Part shown: one piece after another, positions 43,713-52,630 of the stretch
Layout of the letters: each line of letters starts with the position of its first letter
How positions within the stretch are numbered: the first letter of the stretch is position 1
Origin: Candidatus Zixiibacteriota bacterium
GTDB lineage: Bacteria; Zixibacteria; MSB-5A5; DSPP01
Assembly: GCA_022614805.1 (NCBI GenBank)
Contig: JAKEHY010000021.1
Location: 28,062-92,061, forward strand
DNA length: 64,000 bases
Reading direction: 5' to 3'
Notes under the pieces: generated by a model
What the model was told of the DNA's origin: nothing
What the model saw: only the letters and a program-made list of their open reading frames with translations
Database searches by the model: none
Translations under genes and position numbers: made by a program

Positions 43713-44674
43713 TTTATCCCCAACTCGCGCTTCACTTCCCCCACCGCCTCCACCATCACCTTGAGCTTCTCGATGGCTTCATCCACGGTGCGGGTTTTGA
43801 GGCCGCAGTCGGGGTCGATGAAGACCTGCTGGGGGTCGAAAACTTCGAGCGCTTTGTAAATGCCGCGCTTGACTTCTTCTTTAGATTCAATCCGGTGGGA
43901 ATGAATGTCCAGAACGCCGACCGAAACCCCCTTGGTGAACTTGGGGGTTTTGAAAACGTTCAGGTTGGAATAACCGGAGTTGGCGAACTCCAAGTCCAGC
44001 ATATCGACGGCCAAGTCCAGAACGCGCGGGTACATCACTTTGAAATCGCCGTAGCAGATGTGGGAGATGGTTTTGGCCTTTATCCCCTTGGTGACTATTT
44101 TCATCGCCTCCACGGCCAAATCGACTTCATCGGGACGGGTGGATAAAGCCGGTTCGTCAATCTGAATATATTTGGCGCCGGCTTTTTCCAAATCGGCGAC
44201 TTCATCGTGCAAAAGTTTGGCAAAGGCCAGAACTACGGCGCGGCGGTCGGGATAGTAAGTGTTGAAAGACCAATCGCACATCGTATAAGGGCCGGTGAGC
44301 ATCCCCTTGACAGGCTTTTTGGTCAAGGACTGGGCATATTTGAACATCTCCACCGTCATCGGCTTGGGGCGGCGGAGCTTGCCTTTCACCACCGGCTTTC
44401 TGTAGTAGCGGTTGCCGTAGGAACGGACGAGGCCGGAAACCCCCATACCCTGAAGCTTTTCGGCAAAATAGGTGGTCATATCCCCCCGTTCCATTTCGCC
44501 GTGGACGAGAATATCGAGGCCGATGTCTTCCTGAATTTTTATCCACTCACGGGTGGCCTTTTTTTCCAGTTCTCGCAGTTCCTTTTCCTTGATTTCCCCC
44601 TTGCCAAAAGCGTTGCGGGCTTTGACAAGATAGTCCGGTTTGGGGTAGCTGCCTACGGCTGTGGTTTCAAGCAT
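43709..44674 (-). CDS. Core MetE-like methionine synthase (C-terminal domain only)
   Basis: A 321-aa protein covering only the catalytic C-terminal half of cobalamin-independent methionine synthase. Zinc-ligand regions are preserved: SHICYGDF (His and Cys), a downstream Glu in LDLEFANSGY and Cys in FIDPDCGLKTR. The folate-binding N-terminal half is missing, as in core MetE enzymes that take methyl groups from donors other than methyltetrahydrofolate (for example methyl-corrinoid protein). ATG 44674 (MLETTAVGSYPKP) fits the family start and has GGAAAG upstream; earlier in-frame starts run into a hairpin repeat. Confidence 0.9.
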   Translation of the reverse strand: MLETTAVGSYPKPDYLVKARNAFGKGEIKEKELRELEKKATREWIKIQEDIGLDILVHGEMERGDMTTYFAEKLQGMGVSGLVRSYGNRYYRKPVVKGKLRRPKPMTVEMFKYAQSLTKKPVKGMLTGPYTMCDWSFNTYYPDRRAVVLAFAKLLHDEVADLEKAGAKYIQIDEPALSTRPDEVDLAVEAMKIVTKGIKAKTISHICYGDFKVMYPRVLDLAVDMLDLEFANSGYSNLNVFKTPKFTKGVSVGVLDIHSHRIESKEEVKRGIYKALEVFDPQQVFIDPDCGLKTRTVDEAIEKLKVMVEAVGEVKRELGIN

Positions 44675-44714
44675 TTTCTTTCCGTTTTCTCCGTTTTTGT
44701 TCATTGGCATTTTA

Positions 44715-44900
44715 TGGGCGACCAACCGGTCGCCCCTACGTTTGTAATCGGTCACAGACTGGGCGAACACAAGGATTGCCCCTACGAAAATCTATCTGAA
44801 GGGCACGGCGCGCCGTGCCCTTACGAAAAACACCCCCTCCGGCCTTTCCCTCGACTTCGCTCGGGACAAGTCGGCCTCGTCCCCCTTCGTAAGGGGGACA
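44715..44900. repeat. Hairpin repeats and CTCGACT-GCTCGGGAC unit
   Basis: GGGCGACC-AA-CCGGTCGCCCCTACG (44716-44740), a degenerate GGGCGAACAC...GGATTGCCCCTACG (44761-44786), and GGGCACGGCG-CGCCGTGCCC (44801-44820) with TTACG tail. CCCTCGACTTCGCTCGGGAC (44848-44867) and GTCCCCCTTCGTAAGGGGGAC (44879-44899) follow. Occupies the gap 44675-44928. Confidence 0.8.
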
Positions 44901-44928
44901 CAAAATACAGAATCCGCGTAACATAACC

Positions 44929-45390
44929 CTACTGACATCCGCCTTTTTCTTCTATCTGCCTGATTTTTTCCACGCGGCGTTCGTGGCGGCCGCCAGCGAA
45001 CTCGGTGGAAAGCCAGGTCTGAACTATCAGCTCGGCCACCTCCGGTGTAATATATCGGCTGCCGAGGGTCAAAACGTTGGCATTGTTGTGCTCCCGCGCA
45101 AGTCTGGCCATATCGGCGTTCGTGCACAAAGCCGCGCGCACGCCGTGAACCTTGTTGGCGGCGATGGTCATTCCGGTTCCGCTCCAACAGATGGCGATGC
45201 CGAAATCTACTTTTCCATCGGCCACGGTTTTACCCACCTTGCAGGCGAATTCGGGGTAATCGACCGAATCCTCCGAAAACCCACCTAAATCCGTCACCTC
45301 GTGGCCTTCCGACGAAAGCTTTTTTTTTATTTCCTCTTTAAGCTTAAAGCCCTTGTGGTCGGCCCCGATGGCGATTTTGCGGGGCTTCAT
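44929..45390 (-). CDS. rpiB: Ribose-5-phosphate isomerase B
   Basis: A 153-aa RpiB/LacAB-family isomerase of the pentose phosphate pathway. The start KIAIGADHKGFKLKEEI and the signature DFGIAICWSGTGMTIAANKV (catalytic Cys in ICW) are typical, as are the NNANVLTLGSR and WLSTEFAGGRHERRV segments. The usual CGTGIG at the active loop reads CWSGTG, a modest variant seen in a subgroup. Start overlaps the ilvE stop as ATGA, so it is translationally coupled. Confidence 0.94.
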   Translation of the reverse strand: MKPRKIAIGADHKGFKLKEEIKKKLSSEGHEVTDLGGFSEDSVDYPEFACKVGKTVADGKVDFGIAICWSGTGMTIAANKVHGVRAALCTNADMARLAREHNNANVLTLGSRYITPEVAELIVQTWLSTEFAGGRHERRVEKIRQIEEKGGCQ

Positions 45391-46373
45391 TTTCCCGTCA
45401 GCACCCTCTCGTGCGGCACGGTCGAGTTTTTCTTCTCCCTTTTGGCCGACGGATGGACAAAGGTCAGCCAGCCGTGGCTGTCGGTTTCGGGATGCTCAAA
45501 GATGTCGAAGAACCGCTTTTGCAGCTTCTTGGTAATGGGACCGGCCACGCCCGAGCCGATTTTGATTTTGTCGATGGAGGTGATGGGGGTAATTTCCGCC
45601 GCCGTGCCGCAGAAGAAAACCTCGTCGGCGATGTAGAGCGCCTCGCGGGGGATGTTCTCTTCGATGACCCGAAGACCCAGCTCGCCCGCCAGATGGATGA
45701 CCGTGTTGCGGGTCACGCCGGGGAGAATGGCGGCCGCAAACGGCGGGGTTATCAAGGTGCCGTCCCGCACAATGAAGATGTTTTCGCCGGAACCTTCCGA
45801 AACGTGGCCGGAGTAATCCAGGGCAATCCCTTCCGTATAGCCGTGGGCGCGGGCTTCCAGCCGAATCAGTTGCGAATTCATATAGTTGGCCGCCGATTTG
45901 GCCATCGCCGGAAAAGTGTTCGGCGCCATCCGCGACCAGGAGGAAACCCCGACCGAAATCCCTTTTTCCAACGACTCCGCCCCCAGATATCTTCCCCATT
46001 TGTAGGTGGCAATCGTCACGTCTATCGGACAGTTGGTCGGGTCCACCCCCAGCTCAAAGTAGCCGCGATAGACCAACGGCCGGATGTAGCATTCCTCCAG
46101 CTTGTTGATGCGTATCAGTTCAACCGAGGCTTCGCTCAATTGCTCTTTGGTGTAGGCCGGCTCCATCCGGTAGATTTTACAGGAATCGACCAACCGCTTC
46201 ATATGGGCCTCCAGGCGGAAGACGGCCGGGCCCATTTTGGTCTTGTAGGTGCGGATGCCTTCAAACAGGCAGGAACCGTAATGCACGACGTGGGACAAGA
46301 TGTGTATCTGGGCGTCGTCCCAGTTCACCAACTTTCCGTTCATCCAGATTTTATCCACTTTTTCCAACGGCAT
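45387..46373 (-). CDS. ilvE: Branched-chain amino acid aminotransferase
   Basis: A 328-aa class IV PLP aminotransferase for the last step of valine, leucine and isoleucine synthesis or the first step of their breakdown. Motifs are WMNGKLVNWDDAQIHILSHV, YGSCLFEGIRTYKT, the PLP Lys in PAMAKSAANYMNS and GTAAEITPITSIDK. ATG has GGGAGGAA upstream. Downstream acyl-CoA dehydrogenases on the same strand could use the resulting branched acyl-CoAs, but a separate ribosome site and short gap leave the operon limits open. Confidence 0.95.
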   Translation of the reverse strand: MPLEKVDKIWMNGKLVNWDDAQIHILSHVVHYGSCLFEGIRTYKTKMGPAVFRLEAHMKRLVDSCKIYRMEPAYTKEQLSEASVELIRINKLEECYIRPLVYRGYFELGVDPTNCPIDVTIATYKWGRYLGAESLEKGISVGVSSWSRMAPNTFPAMAKSAANYMNSQLIRLEARAHGYTEGIALDYSGHVSEGSGENIFIVRDGTLITPPFAAAILPGVTRNTVIHLAGELGLRVIEENIPREALYIADEVFFCGTAAEITPITSIDKIKIGSGVAGPITKKLQKRFFDIFEHPETDSHGWLTFVHPSAKREKKNSTVPHERVLTGK

Positions 46374-46415
46374 TATTTCCTCCCGGCTTGTGGTGGGCGA
46401 AGTCGAACCATAGCC

Positions 46416-47597
46416 TTAAGATAATTTCTCGGTTACCATTCCGCCAAACAATTTTTCGGTCTGTTTCAATACCTCGCGCGCAATCACGATGCGCTGGATT
46501 TCGGAGGTTCCCTCCCCGATTTCGCACAGCTTCATATCCCGGTACATCCGCTCCACCGGATAGCGGGAGGAATACCCAAACCCGCCCAGTACCTGGATCG
46601 CCTCGTAGGTCACAAAGCGGACCGCCTCGGAGGAGAACAGCTTGGCCATCGCGGCCTCCTTGACCAGAGGGAGTCCCATATCCCGCATACGCGCGGCGTG
46701 GTAGACCAGATGGCGGGCCGCCTCGATTTGGACAGCCATATCCGCCAGCTTCCATTGAATGGCCTGATAGGTGGAAATCGGCTGGCCAAACGCGTGGCGC
46801 TCTTTGGCGTAGCGGGCCGCCACGTCAAAGGCCCCCTGCGCCAGCCCCACCGCCATCCCTCCGATGGCAATCCGGCCGGTGTCCAGAGTCATCATAAACT
46901 GCTTGAACCCGTTCCCCTCCGGGCCCAAAAGATTTTCCTCCGGGCAGAAAACCTCGTCCAGGTGCAAAAAGGCCGTGTCCGAACCCCGCAACCCCATTTT
47001 GTTCTCCTTTCTGCCGGAGGAAAATCCCTTCCAGCCCCGTTCGATGATGAAGGCCGAAATCCCCTTCGGCCCAATCGATTTCGGGTCGCTGCGGGCCGTC
47101 AGGTTGAAAACCTCACCGAAGGAGGCGTTGGTAATCCAGCATTTCGTTCCGGTGATTTTCCAGCCGCCTTCGACTCTTGCGGCCGTCGTTTGAGTATTGC
47201 CGGCGTCGCTCCCTCCCTGCGGCTCGGTCAGCCCGAAGGAGGCGATTTTTTTGCCGGAGGCGACTTCGGGCAGATACTTTTTCTTTTGCGCCTCGCTGCC
47301 GAAGCGGACGATGGGGGAGCAGCCCAGGCCGTTGTGGGCCGCCACGGAGAGACCGGTGGAGCCGCAGACGCGGGAAAGTTCCTCGACGGCGATGACGTAT
47401 TCGAGGAACTCGAAACCCGTCCCGCCGTATTCTTTGGGGACGACCATCCCCAGATACCCCTCTTTCCCCATCGCATCGAAAAGTTCCTTCGGATAAACGC
47501 CGGTTTCGTCCACCCGTGCCACATGGGGTCCGATAACCCGCTCGGCAAAATCCCGGATGCGGGCGCGGAAATCGTTGTATTTTTTTTCTAAATACAC
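46416..47597 (-). CDS. Acyl-CoA dehydrogenase
   Basis: A 393-aa flavoprotein that introduces the alpha-beta double bond of acyl-CoA. The N-terminal helical domain is followed by FGLTEPQGGSDAGN and KITGTKCWITNA (FAD and substrate loops). The C-terminal domain has YAKERHAFGQPI, QVLGGFGYSSRYPVERMYRD and the catalytic-base region CEIGEGTSEIQR (Glu). The start is GTG 47597, adjacent to the stop of the neighbouring dehydrogenase, so both are co-transcribed. Chain-length specificity cannot be read reliably. Confidence 0.94.
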   Translation of the reverse strand: MYLEKKYNDFRARIRDFAERVIGPHVARVDETGVYPKELFDAMGKEGYLGMVVPKEYGGTGFEFLEYVIAVEELSRVCGSTGLSVAAHNGLGCSPIVRFGSEAQKKKYLPEVASGKKIASFGLTEPQGGSDAGNTQTTAARVEGGWKITGTKCWITNASFGEVFNLTARSDPKSIGPKGISAFIIERGWKGFSSGRKENKMGLRGSDTAFLHLDEVFCPEENLLGPEGNGFKQFMMTLDTGRIAIGGMAVGLAQGAFDVAARYAKERHAFGQPISTYQAIQWKLADMAVQIEAARHLVYHAARMRDMGLPLVKEAAMAKLFSSEAVRFVTYEAIQVLGGFGYSSRYPVERMYRDMKLCEIGEGTSEIQRIVIAREVLKQTEKLFGGMVTEKLS

Positions 47598-48743
47598 CTA
47601 ACTCTTCTTCAATATCGAGCGGGAAATGACGATTTTCTGGGCTTCCGAAGTCCCCTCGTAAATTTCGGTCACGCGCGCATCCCGGAAGTAGCGCTCCACG
47701 GCATATTCCTTGACGTAGCCGTAGCCGCCGTGAATCTGCACGGCTTCGTTGGTCACCCAGTTGGCCGCCTCGGAGGCGAAAACCTTGGCCATCGAAACCT
47801 CTCCGGCGGCGTTTTCCCCGTCTTCGCAAAGCAGGGCGGCTTTGTAAACCAGAAGCCGGGCCGCTTCGATTTTGGTGGACATATCCGCCAGCTTGAACTG
47901 GGTCGCCTGAAAATTGGCTATCGGAACTCCGAAGGCCACGCGTTGGCGGGAGTATTTTAACGCTTCATCAAACGCCGCCTCGGCAATTCCCAAAGCCTGC
48001 GCCCCGACGCCGACCCGTCCGATGTTCAAAAGGGAAAAGGCGATTTTCAGCCCCTGCCCCTCCTGTCCCAGCAAATTGCCGGCCGGCACCTCCGCATCGG
48101 AAAAAAAAATCTCCCGCGTGTCGGAGCATTTCAGCCCCATCTTCCTTTCCTTTTCACCGACGGCCAACCCTTTCGTATTCCGCTCCATCAAAAGCGCGGA
48201 GATACCCTCGCGGCCCAACTCCGGGCGGGTTTTGACGAAGGTGACAAAAATCCCGGCGTAGGCGGCGTTGGTGACCCAGTTTTTGGTGCCGTTGACGATG
48301 TATTTGTCTCCCTTCTTCACCGCCGTCGATTTCAATCCCCCGGCATCCGTGCCGGCATCCGGCTCGGAGAGGGAATAGGCGCCGAGCAGCTCTCCTTTGG
48401 CCATCCGGGGCAAATACTTTTTCTTCTGTTCCTCCGTGCCGTATTTGACGATGGCCTGGCAGGCCAGGGAATTGTGGACGGAAAGGGTGATTTCAACGGA
48501 GGCGTTGGCTTTGGAAATCTCCTCCAGCGCCAGAATGTAGGAAAGGGGGTCCAGCCCCAGGCCGCCAAACTCCTCTGGTAAAAGCATCCCGAAATATCCC
48601 AGCTCGGCCATCTCTTTCAACAGTTCTTTGGGCATCTCTTCCGCCTCGTCCCATTCGCGGGCGAAAGGCGCCAGCCGTTTTTGGGCGAATTCGCGGGCCG
48701 AGTCCCGCATCAAAAGCTGCTGTTCGTTCAGTTCAAAATCCAT
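47598..48743 (-). CDS. Acyl-CoA dehydrogenase (short-chain/butyryl-CoA type)
   Basis: A 381-aa acyl-CoA dehydrogenase. MDFELNEQQLLMRDSAREFA and FGGLGLDPLSYILALEEISK are close to short-chain/butyryl-CoA dehydrogenases. Other motifs are SLSEPDAGTDAG, FGVPIANFQATQFKLADM and the Glu in TEIYEGTSEAQK. It lies upstream of the other dehydrogenase without gap. Paired copies suggest different substrates, such as butyryl-CoA and a branched short acyl-CoA. Confidence 0.94.
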   Translation of the reverse strand: MDFELNEQQLLMRDSAREFAQKRLAPFAREWDEAEEMPKELLKEMAELGYFGMLLPEEFGGLGLDPLSYILALEEISKANASVEITLSVHNSLACQAIVKYGTEEQKKKYLPRMAKGELLGAYSLSEPDAGTDAGGLKSTAVKKGDKYIVNGTKNWVTNAAYAGIFVTFVKTRPELGREGISALLMERNTKGLAVGEKERKMGLKCSDTREIFFSDAEVPAGNLLGQEGQGLKIAFSLLNIGRVGVGAQALGIAEAAFDEALKYSRQRVAFGVPIANFQATQFKLADMSTKIEAARLLVYKAALLCEDGENAAGEVSMAKVFASEAANWVTNEAVQIHGGYGYVKEYAVERYFRDARVTEIYEGTSEAQKIVISRSILKKS

Positions 48744-48774
48744 CTTCTATTCCACTCCCTCTCAAATTTCCCGG

Positions 48775-48801
48775 CAGGGCGCAATATATTCTGCCCCTAC
48801 G
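48775..48801. repeat. Hairpin repeat with CCCCTACG tail
   Basis: GGGCGCAATATATTCTGCCCC (48778-48797) followed by TACG, overlapping the stop of the 3-hydroxybutyryl-CoA dehydrogenase gene. Confidence 0.6.
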
Positions 48802-49663
48802 ATTGATAATCGTAAAATCCCTTTTTTGTTTTCTTTCCCAAATACCCCGCCTGCACCATTTTTACCAAAAGCGGGCAGGGGCGGTATTTGGGGTCTTTGA
48901 AACCGTCGTACAGAACCTGCATAATCGCCAGACAAACGTCCAGCCCGATGAAATCGGCCAGGGTCAAAGGCCCCATCGGATGGTTCGCTCCGAGCTTCAT
49001 CACCGTGTCGATGGCTTCTTTGGAGGCCACCCCTTCCATCAGGGCAAAGCAGGCCTCGTTTATCATCGGCATTAAAATCCGGTTGGAGACGAAGCCGGGG
49101 TAATCGTTCACCTCCACCGGGACTTTGCCTAACTTTTCGGAAACGGATTTAACGGCGGCGAAGGTGGCATCGGAGGTTTGGGCGCCGCGGACCAACTCCA
49201 CCAACTTCATCAGAGGCACCGGGTTCATAAAGTGCATGCCGATGACCTGCCCTGGCCTTTTCGTTGCGGCGGCGATGGCGGTGATGGGCAAAGAAGAGGT
49301 ATTGGAGGCCAAAATCGTCTCCGGCGGGCAGTGTTTGTCCAGCGACATAAAAACCTCTTTCTTCAAGCCAAAATCCTCCGGCACCGCCTCCACCACCAAT
49401 TGGCAAGCAGAAGTGCCGTCCAGCGAAGTGGCCGGAGAAATTGAAGCGAGCGTTTTTTCCTTCTGCTCCGCCGTTATCGCCTGTTTGGAAAGCTGCCGTT
49501 CCAGATTGGATTTGATGGTTGCCAAACCCCGCTCCAAAAATTCTTTTTTGGCATCCACCAGAACCACCGGCCAGCCGGAAAGGGCGAAGACGTGGGCGAT
49601 GCCGTTTCCCATCGTTCCGGCGCCGATGACGCCGACTTTTTTTATGGTCTCAATTGCTATCAT
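48797..49663 (-). CDS. 3-hydroxybutyryl-CoA dehydrogenase
   Basis: A 288-aa NAD(P)-dependent dehydrogenase interconverting 3-hydroxybutyryl-CoA and acetoacetyl-CoA. Rossmann motif GVIGAGTMGNGIAHVF at the N-terminus; catalytic region GMHFMNPVPLMKLVELVRG with the essential His; C-terminal domain GFVSNRILMPMINEACFALMEG and LGANHPMGPLTLADFIGLDV. Length is typical. ATG 49663 is chosen because the longer frame to 49720 passes through a perfect palindromic repeat. The repeat at 49680 thus sits immediately upstream of the gene. Confidence 0.95.
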   Translation of the reverse strand: MIAIETIKKVGVIGAGTMGNGIAHVFALSGWPVVLVDAKKEFLERGLATIKSNLERQLSKQAITAEQKEKTLASISPATSLDGTSACQLVVEAVPEDFGLKKEVFMSLDKHCPPETILASNTSSLPITAIAAATKRPGQVIGMHFMNPVPLMKLVELVRGAQTSDATFAAVKSVSEKLGKVPVEVNDYPGFVSNRILMPMINEACFALMEGVASKEAIDTVMKLGANHPMGPLTLADFIGLDVCLAIMQVLYDGFKDPKYRPCPLLVKMVQAGYLGKKTKKGFYDYQS

Positions 49664-49679
49664 TATTTCGTTTTCCCTT

Positions 49680-49707
49680 GTAGGGGTTTGATTAATCAAA
49701 CCCCTAC
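49680..49707. repeat. Perfect 28-bp palindromic repeat
   Basis: GTAGGGGTTTGATT joined to AATCAAACCCCTAC (49680-49707). This is the intact form of the element found interrupted at 39292-39333. Confidence 0.9.
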
Positions 49708-49722
49708 GGGCCTTTGTCAAAC

Positions 49723-49747
49723 AAAAAAGGCGGGCGGAACCCGCCCG
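49723..49747 (-). terminator. Terminator of the thiolase gene
   Basis: On the minus strand CGGGCGG-GTT-CCGCCCG is followed by CCTTTTTT. It begins four bases after the thiolase stop codon. Confidence 0.85.
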
Positions 49748-49750
49748 AAC

Positions 49751-50947
49751 CTACATCAGCTCAATCGACATCGCTACCGCGTTGCCACCTCCTAAACAGA
49801 GGGAGGCCAGACCGTTTTTCCCACCTCGGTCCTGCAGGGCGTAAATCAAGGTTGCCAGAATGCGCGCGCCGGAGGCGCCGATGGGATGGCCCAGCGCAAT
49901 TGCCCCGCCATTTACGTTCAGGCGTTTCCAGTCCCAACCCAATTCCTTGCCATCCGCCAGAACTTGGGCCGCAAACGCCTCGTTGGTCTCCGTCAAATCC
50001 CAGAAGTTGATGTCCACCCCCATCTGCTTCATCAACTTCCGCACGGCGTAAATCGGGGCGTAGAACAAAAGCTCCGGGTCGGTGCCGGCGGAAGCGTAGC
50101 CTGTGATTTTGGCCAAAGGCTTCAAGCCGTTCTTTTCGGCATATTCAAGGGAACTGACCACCGCCGCCGCCGCGCCGTCGTTCAGCCCGGGGGCGTTGCC
50201 GGCCGTGACGGTGCCGTCTTTTTGAAAAGCCGGCTTGAGCTTAGCCAGTTTCTCCATTGAAGTGTCAGGGCGGATGCATTCATCCTTGTCGAACTTCAAC
50301 GGCTCGCCCGTTTTCTGGGGGATATCCACAGCTACAATCTCCTTGGCAAACTTGCAGGCCTTTTGGGCCGCCGCCGCCTTCATATGGGAGTTGTAGGCGA
50401 ATTCATCCTGCTCCTGCCGGGAGATGTTCGACTTTTTGGCGGTCAGCTCGGCGGCGCTCCCCATATGGAAGTTGTTAAAGGAATCCCACAGCCCGTCTAA
50501 AATCATCGTGTCCTTCAACTCTCGATGGCCGAATTTCAGCCCCCCCTTGGCCCCGTGCAGCACATAGGGGGTGCTGGACATCGATTCCATTCCGCCGGCG
50601 ACGATGAGTTGCTCGTCCCCGGCTCTTATCGCCTGCGCCGCCAGCATCACGGCTTTCAGTCCGGAGCCGCAGACCTTGTTGATGGTCATCGCCGGAACGG
50701 AAGTCGGCACCCCGCTATGCACGGCCGCTTGACGGGCGGGGGCCTGGCCTTCCCCGGCCTGAATTACGTTTCCCATAATCACTTCATCGATATCTTCCGG
50801 TTTGGGAATCCCCGCCCGTTTGACCGCTTCCCGAATCACGAGGGCCCCCAGTTGGGGGGCCGTATGGGTGGAAAGCCCGCCCAAAAAATTGCCGATGGCC
50901 GTCCGGCAGGCGGAAAGAATTACCGGGGTTCTGGATTTGTCTGCCAT
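49751..50947 (-). CDS. Acetyl-CoA acetyltransferase (thiolase)
   Basis: A 398-aa thiolase. The nucleophilic Cys is in NKVCGSGLKAV (about residue 93), the His in ALGHPIGASGARI and the second Cys in SLCLGGGNAVAM, so it is a complete catalytic thiolase. It joins two acetyl-CoA or cleaves acetoacetyl-CoA. AGGAGG precedes ATG 50947; the longer frame to 51034 crosses a dispersed repeat. Context with hydroxybutyryl-CoA dehydrogenase and 3-oxoacid CoA-transferase points to acetoacetate/butyrate metabolism. Confidence 0.95.
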   Translation of the reverse strand: MADKSRTPVILSACRTAIGNFLGGLSTHTAPQLGALVIREAVKRAGIPKPEDIDEVIMGNVIQAGEGQAPARQAAVHSGVPTSVPAMTINKVCGSGLKAVMLAAQAIRAGDEQLIVAGGMESMSSTPYVLHGAKGGLKFGHRELKDTMILDGLWDSFNNFHMGSAAELTAKKSNISRQEQDEFAYNSHMKAAAAQKACKFAKEIVAVDIPQKTGEPLKFDKDECIRPDTSMEKLAKLKPAFQKDGTVTAGNAPGLNDGAAAAVVSSLEYAEKNGLKPLAKITGYASAGTDPELLFYAPIYAVRKLMKQMGVDINFWDLTETNEAFAAQVLADGKELGWDWKRLNVNGGAIALGHPIGASGARILATLIYALQDRGGKNGLASLCLGGGNAVAMSIELM

Positions 50948-50988
50948 AAAAACCTCCTGACTCTTCTTTTCAACTAAATCCTCAAGTC

Positions 50989-51079
50989 TGTCATTTCGAA
51001 CGTAGTGAGAAATCTGGGGGAAGAGGAAGGGCAAAACCCCATCCCCCTTCCCAGATTCCTCGCTTTGCTCGGAATGACA
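50989..51079. repeat. TGTCATTTCGAA...GGAATGACA repeat
   Basis: TGTCATTTCGAACGTAGTGA (50989-51008) plus GAAATCTGGG pairs with CCAGATTC (51051-51058) and CTCGCTTTGCTCGGAATGACA (51059-51079), forming a long imperfect inverted repeat. Similar GTCATTCCGAGC elements are widespread in bacterial genomes. Confidence 0.75.
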
Positions 51080-51091
51080 TTCCTTCTGTTC

Positions 51092-51751
51092 TTAATAAGT
51101 TCCAACTTTGACATCCATAGCAATCAATTTCGCTTCCGTCGCTTTTTTCACGGCCTCCACTGAAACACCCTCGGCCGTTTCCAATAATTGCAGCCCATCG
51201 GGCATAACGTCCATCACCGCCAAATCGGTGATGATGCGGTGCACCACTTTTTTTCCGGTCAAAGGGAGCGTACATTTCTTTAATATCTTCGAAGAGCCGT
51301 CCTTGGCGCAGTGCTGCATCGTCACCACCACCCGCTTGGCGCCCGCCACCAAATCCATCGCGCCGCCCATCCCCTTGACCATTTTACCCGGAATCATCCA
51401 GTTGGCCAGATTCCCCGCTTCATCCACTTCCATAGCGCCCAAAATGGTCAAATCGACGTGCCCGCCCCGAATCATCGCGAAGGAATCGGCGGAGGAGAAA
51501 TAGGAGGCATCGGGCGTTTCGGTGATGGTCTGCTTGCCGGCGTTAATCAAATCCGGGTCTTCCTCCCCCTCATACGGAAAGGGGCCGATGCCCAAAAGCC
51601 CGTTTTCCGATTGCAGGAAGACTTCCATCCCTTTCGGAATGTAGTTGGCGACCAGAGTCGGCATCCCGATGCCCAGGTTGACGTAAAAACCGTTCTTAAG
51701 CTCGCGCGCCGCTCTTTGGACGATTCGTTCTTTGCTCGATTCGCTTTTCAT
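51092..51751 (-). CDS. 3-oxoacid CoA-transferase subunit B
   Basis: A 219-aa beta subunit that transfers CoA, typically from succinyl-CoA to acetoacetate. The active-site Glu is in [12 protein letters not shown] (about residue 48-51). [20 protein letters not shown] and [14 protein letters not shown] are standard motifs. The first 56 bases overlap the 3' end of the subunit A gene, and the start fits the family N-terminus ([14 protein letters not shown]), so the overlap is real and implies coupled translation of the pair. Confidence 0.94.
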   Translation of the reverse strand: MKSESSKERIVQRAARELKNGFYVNLGIGMPTLVANYIPKGMEVFLQSENGLLGIGPFPYEGEEDPDLINAGKQTITETPDASYFSSADSFAMIRGGHVDLTILGAMEVDEAGNLANWMIPGKMVKGMGGAMDLVAGAKRVVVTMQHCAKDGSSKILKKCTLPLTGKKVVHRIITDLAVMDVMPDGLQLLETAEGVSVEAVKKATEAKLIAMDVKVGTY

Positions 51752-52412
51752 ATTTTTCGCCTCTTAAAATCAAATCCACGTAGATGCCGGGGGTATGGAC
51801 ATTGTCTGAGTTGATTTGACCGATTTCAACTAACTCTTCCACTTCGGCGATGGTGAAATCGGAAGCCGTGGCCATCATCGGATTAAAGTTGCGGGCCGTT
51901 TTGCGATAAACCAGATTCCCCGCTTTATCCCCCCGATATGCTTTGACCAGCGCCAAATCGGCCCGCAGACCCCGCTCCATCACATATTCCTTGCCGTCAA
52001 ACGTGCGCGTCTCCTTCCCTTCTGCGATGACCGTGCCGACGCCCGCCGGCGTAAAAAAGGCCGGAATGCCGGCGCCGCCGGCCCGAATCCGCTCGGCAAA
52101 GGTTCCCTGGGGCACAAATTCCAGCTCGAGCGAGCCGTCCAGAAACTGCTTTTCAAAAGTGGCATTCTCCCCCACGTAAGTGGAAACCATTCTTTTTATC
52201 TGCCGGGTCTGCAAAAGCAGCCCCAAACCGAAATCATCCACGCCGGCGTTGTTGGAAATGACGGTCAGGTTTTTGACCCCCGAATCACGCAGGGCGGCAA
52301 TCAGGTTTTCCGGAATGCCGCACAGGCCGAAACCTCCGACCATTATGGTCATCCCGTCCCGGATTTTCGCCTTCGCCAACGCTTCCTTGGCGGTTTTAAC
52401 GGACTTGTCCAT
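51696..52412 (-). CDS. 3-oxoacid CoA-transferase subunit A
   Basis: A 238-aa alpha subunit of the same enzyme. Motifs are [32 protein letters not shown] and [17 protein letters not shown]. The first 225 residues align with the family; the extra C-terminal residues ([15 protein letters not shown]) are encoded inside the overlap with subunit B. A ribosome site AAGGGA is close to ATG. Upstream, 52413-52630 holds repeats only. Confidence 0.94.
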   Translation of the reverse strand: MDKSVKTAKEALAKAKIRDGMTIMVGGFGLCGIPENLIAALRDSGVKNLTVISNNAGVDDFGLGLLLQTRQIKRMVSTYVGENATFEKQFLDGSLELEFVPQGTFAERIRAGGAGIPAFFTPAGVGTVIAEGKETRTFDGKEYVMERGLRADLALVKAYRGDKAGNLVYRKTARNFNPMMATASDFTIAEVEELVEIGQINSDNVHTPGIYVDLILRGEKYEKRIEQRTNRPKSGARA

Positions 52413-52455
52413 TCCCTTTTGAATTTAAGCTTTAAGCCAACTCCTTGCAAGGCAG

Positions 52456-52560
52456 ATGACGGAGGTCTATAGAACTCCGTTGTGGAAACTTAAAGGCCTG
52501 CCCGCCTGCCCGGCCAGGGAGTGGAAGCTCGGATTCGGCCAGGGTTTCCGCTACCTGGAA
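52456..52560. repeat. Hairpin repeats with insert
   Basis: ACGGAGGTCTATAGAACTCCGT (52459-52480). Then GGAAACTTAAA is followed by a GCCTGCCCGCCTGCCCGGCC-rich insert and closed by GGGTTTCCGCTACC. The layout is an arm-insert-arm hairpin with CTACC tail. Confidence 0.6.
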
Positions 52561-52630
52561 GCCATCAATGCATGATAAGCTTTTGAGTGGGGCGGGCGGC
52601 TATTGGCTGCAGCCACATCCATATGCCTTC

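Noticed and set aside
49751..50947. Cys-less thiolase also here
   Set aside because: This thiolase has the nucleophile in KVCGSG and the second Cys in SLCLGGG, so it is a normal catalytic enzyme.
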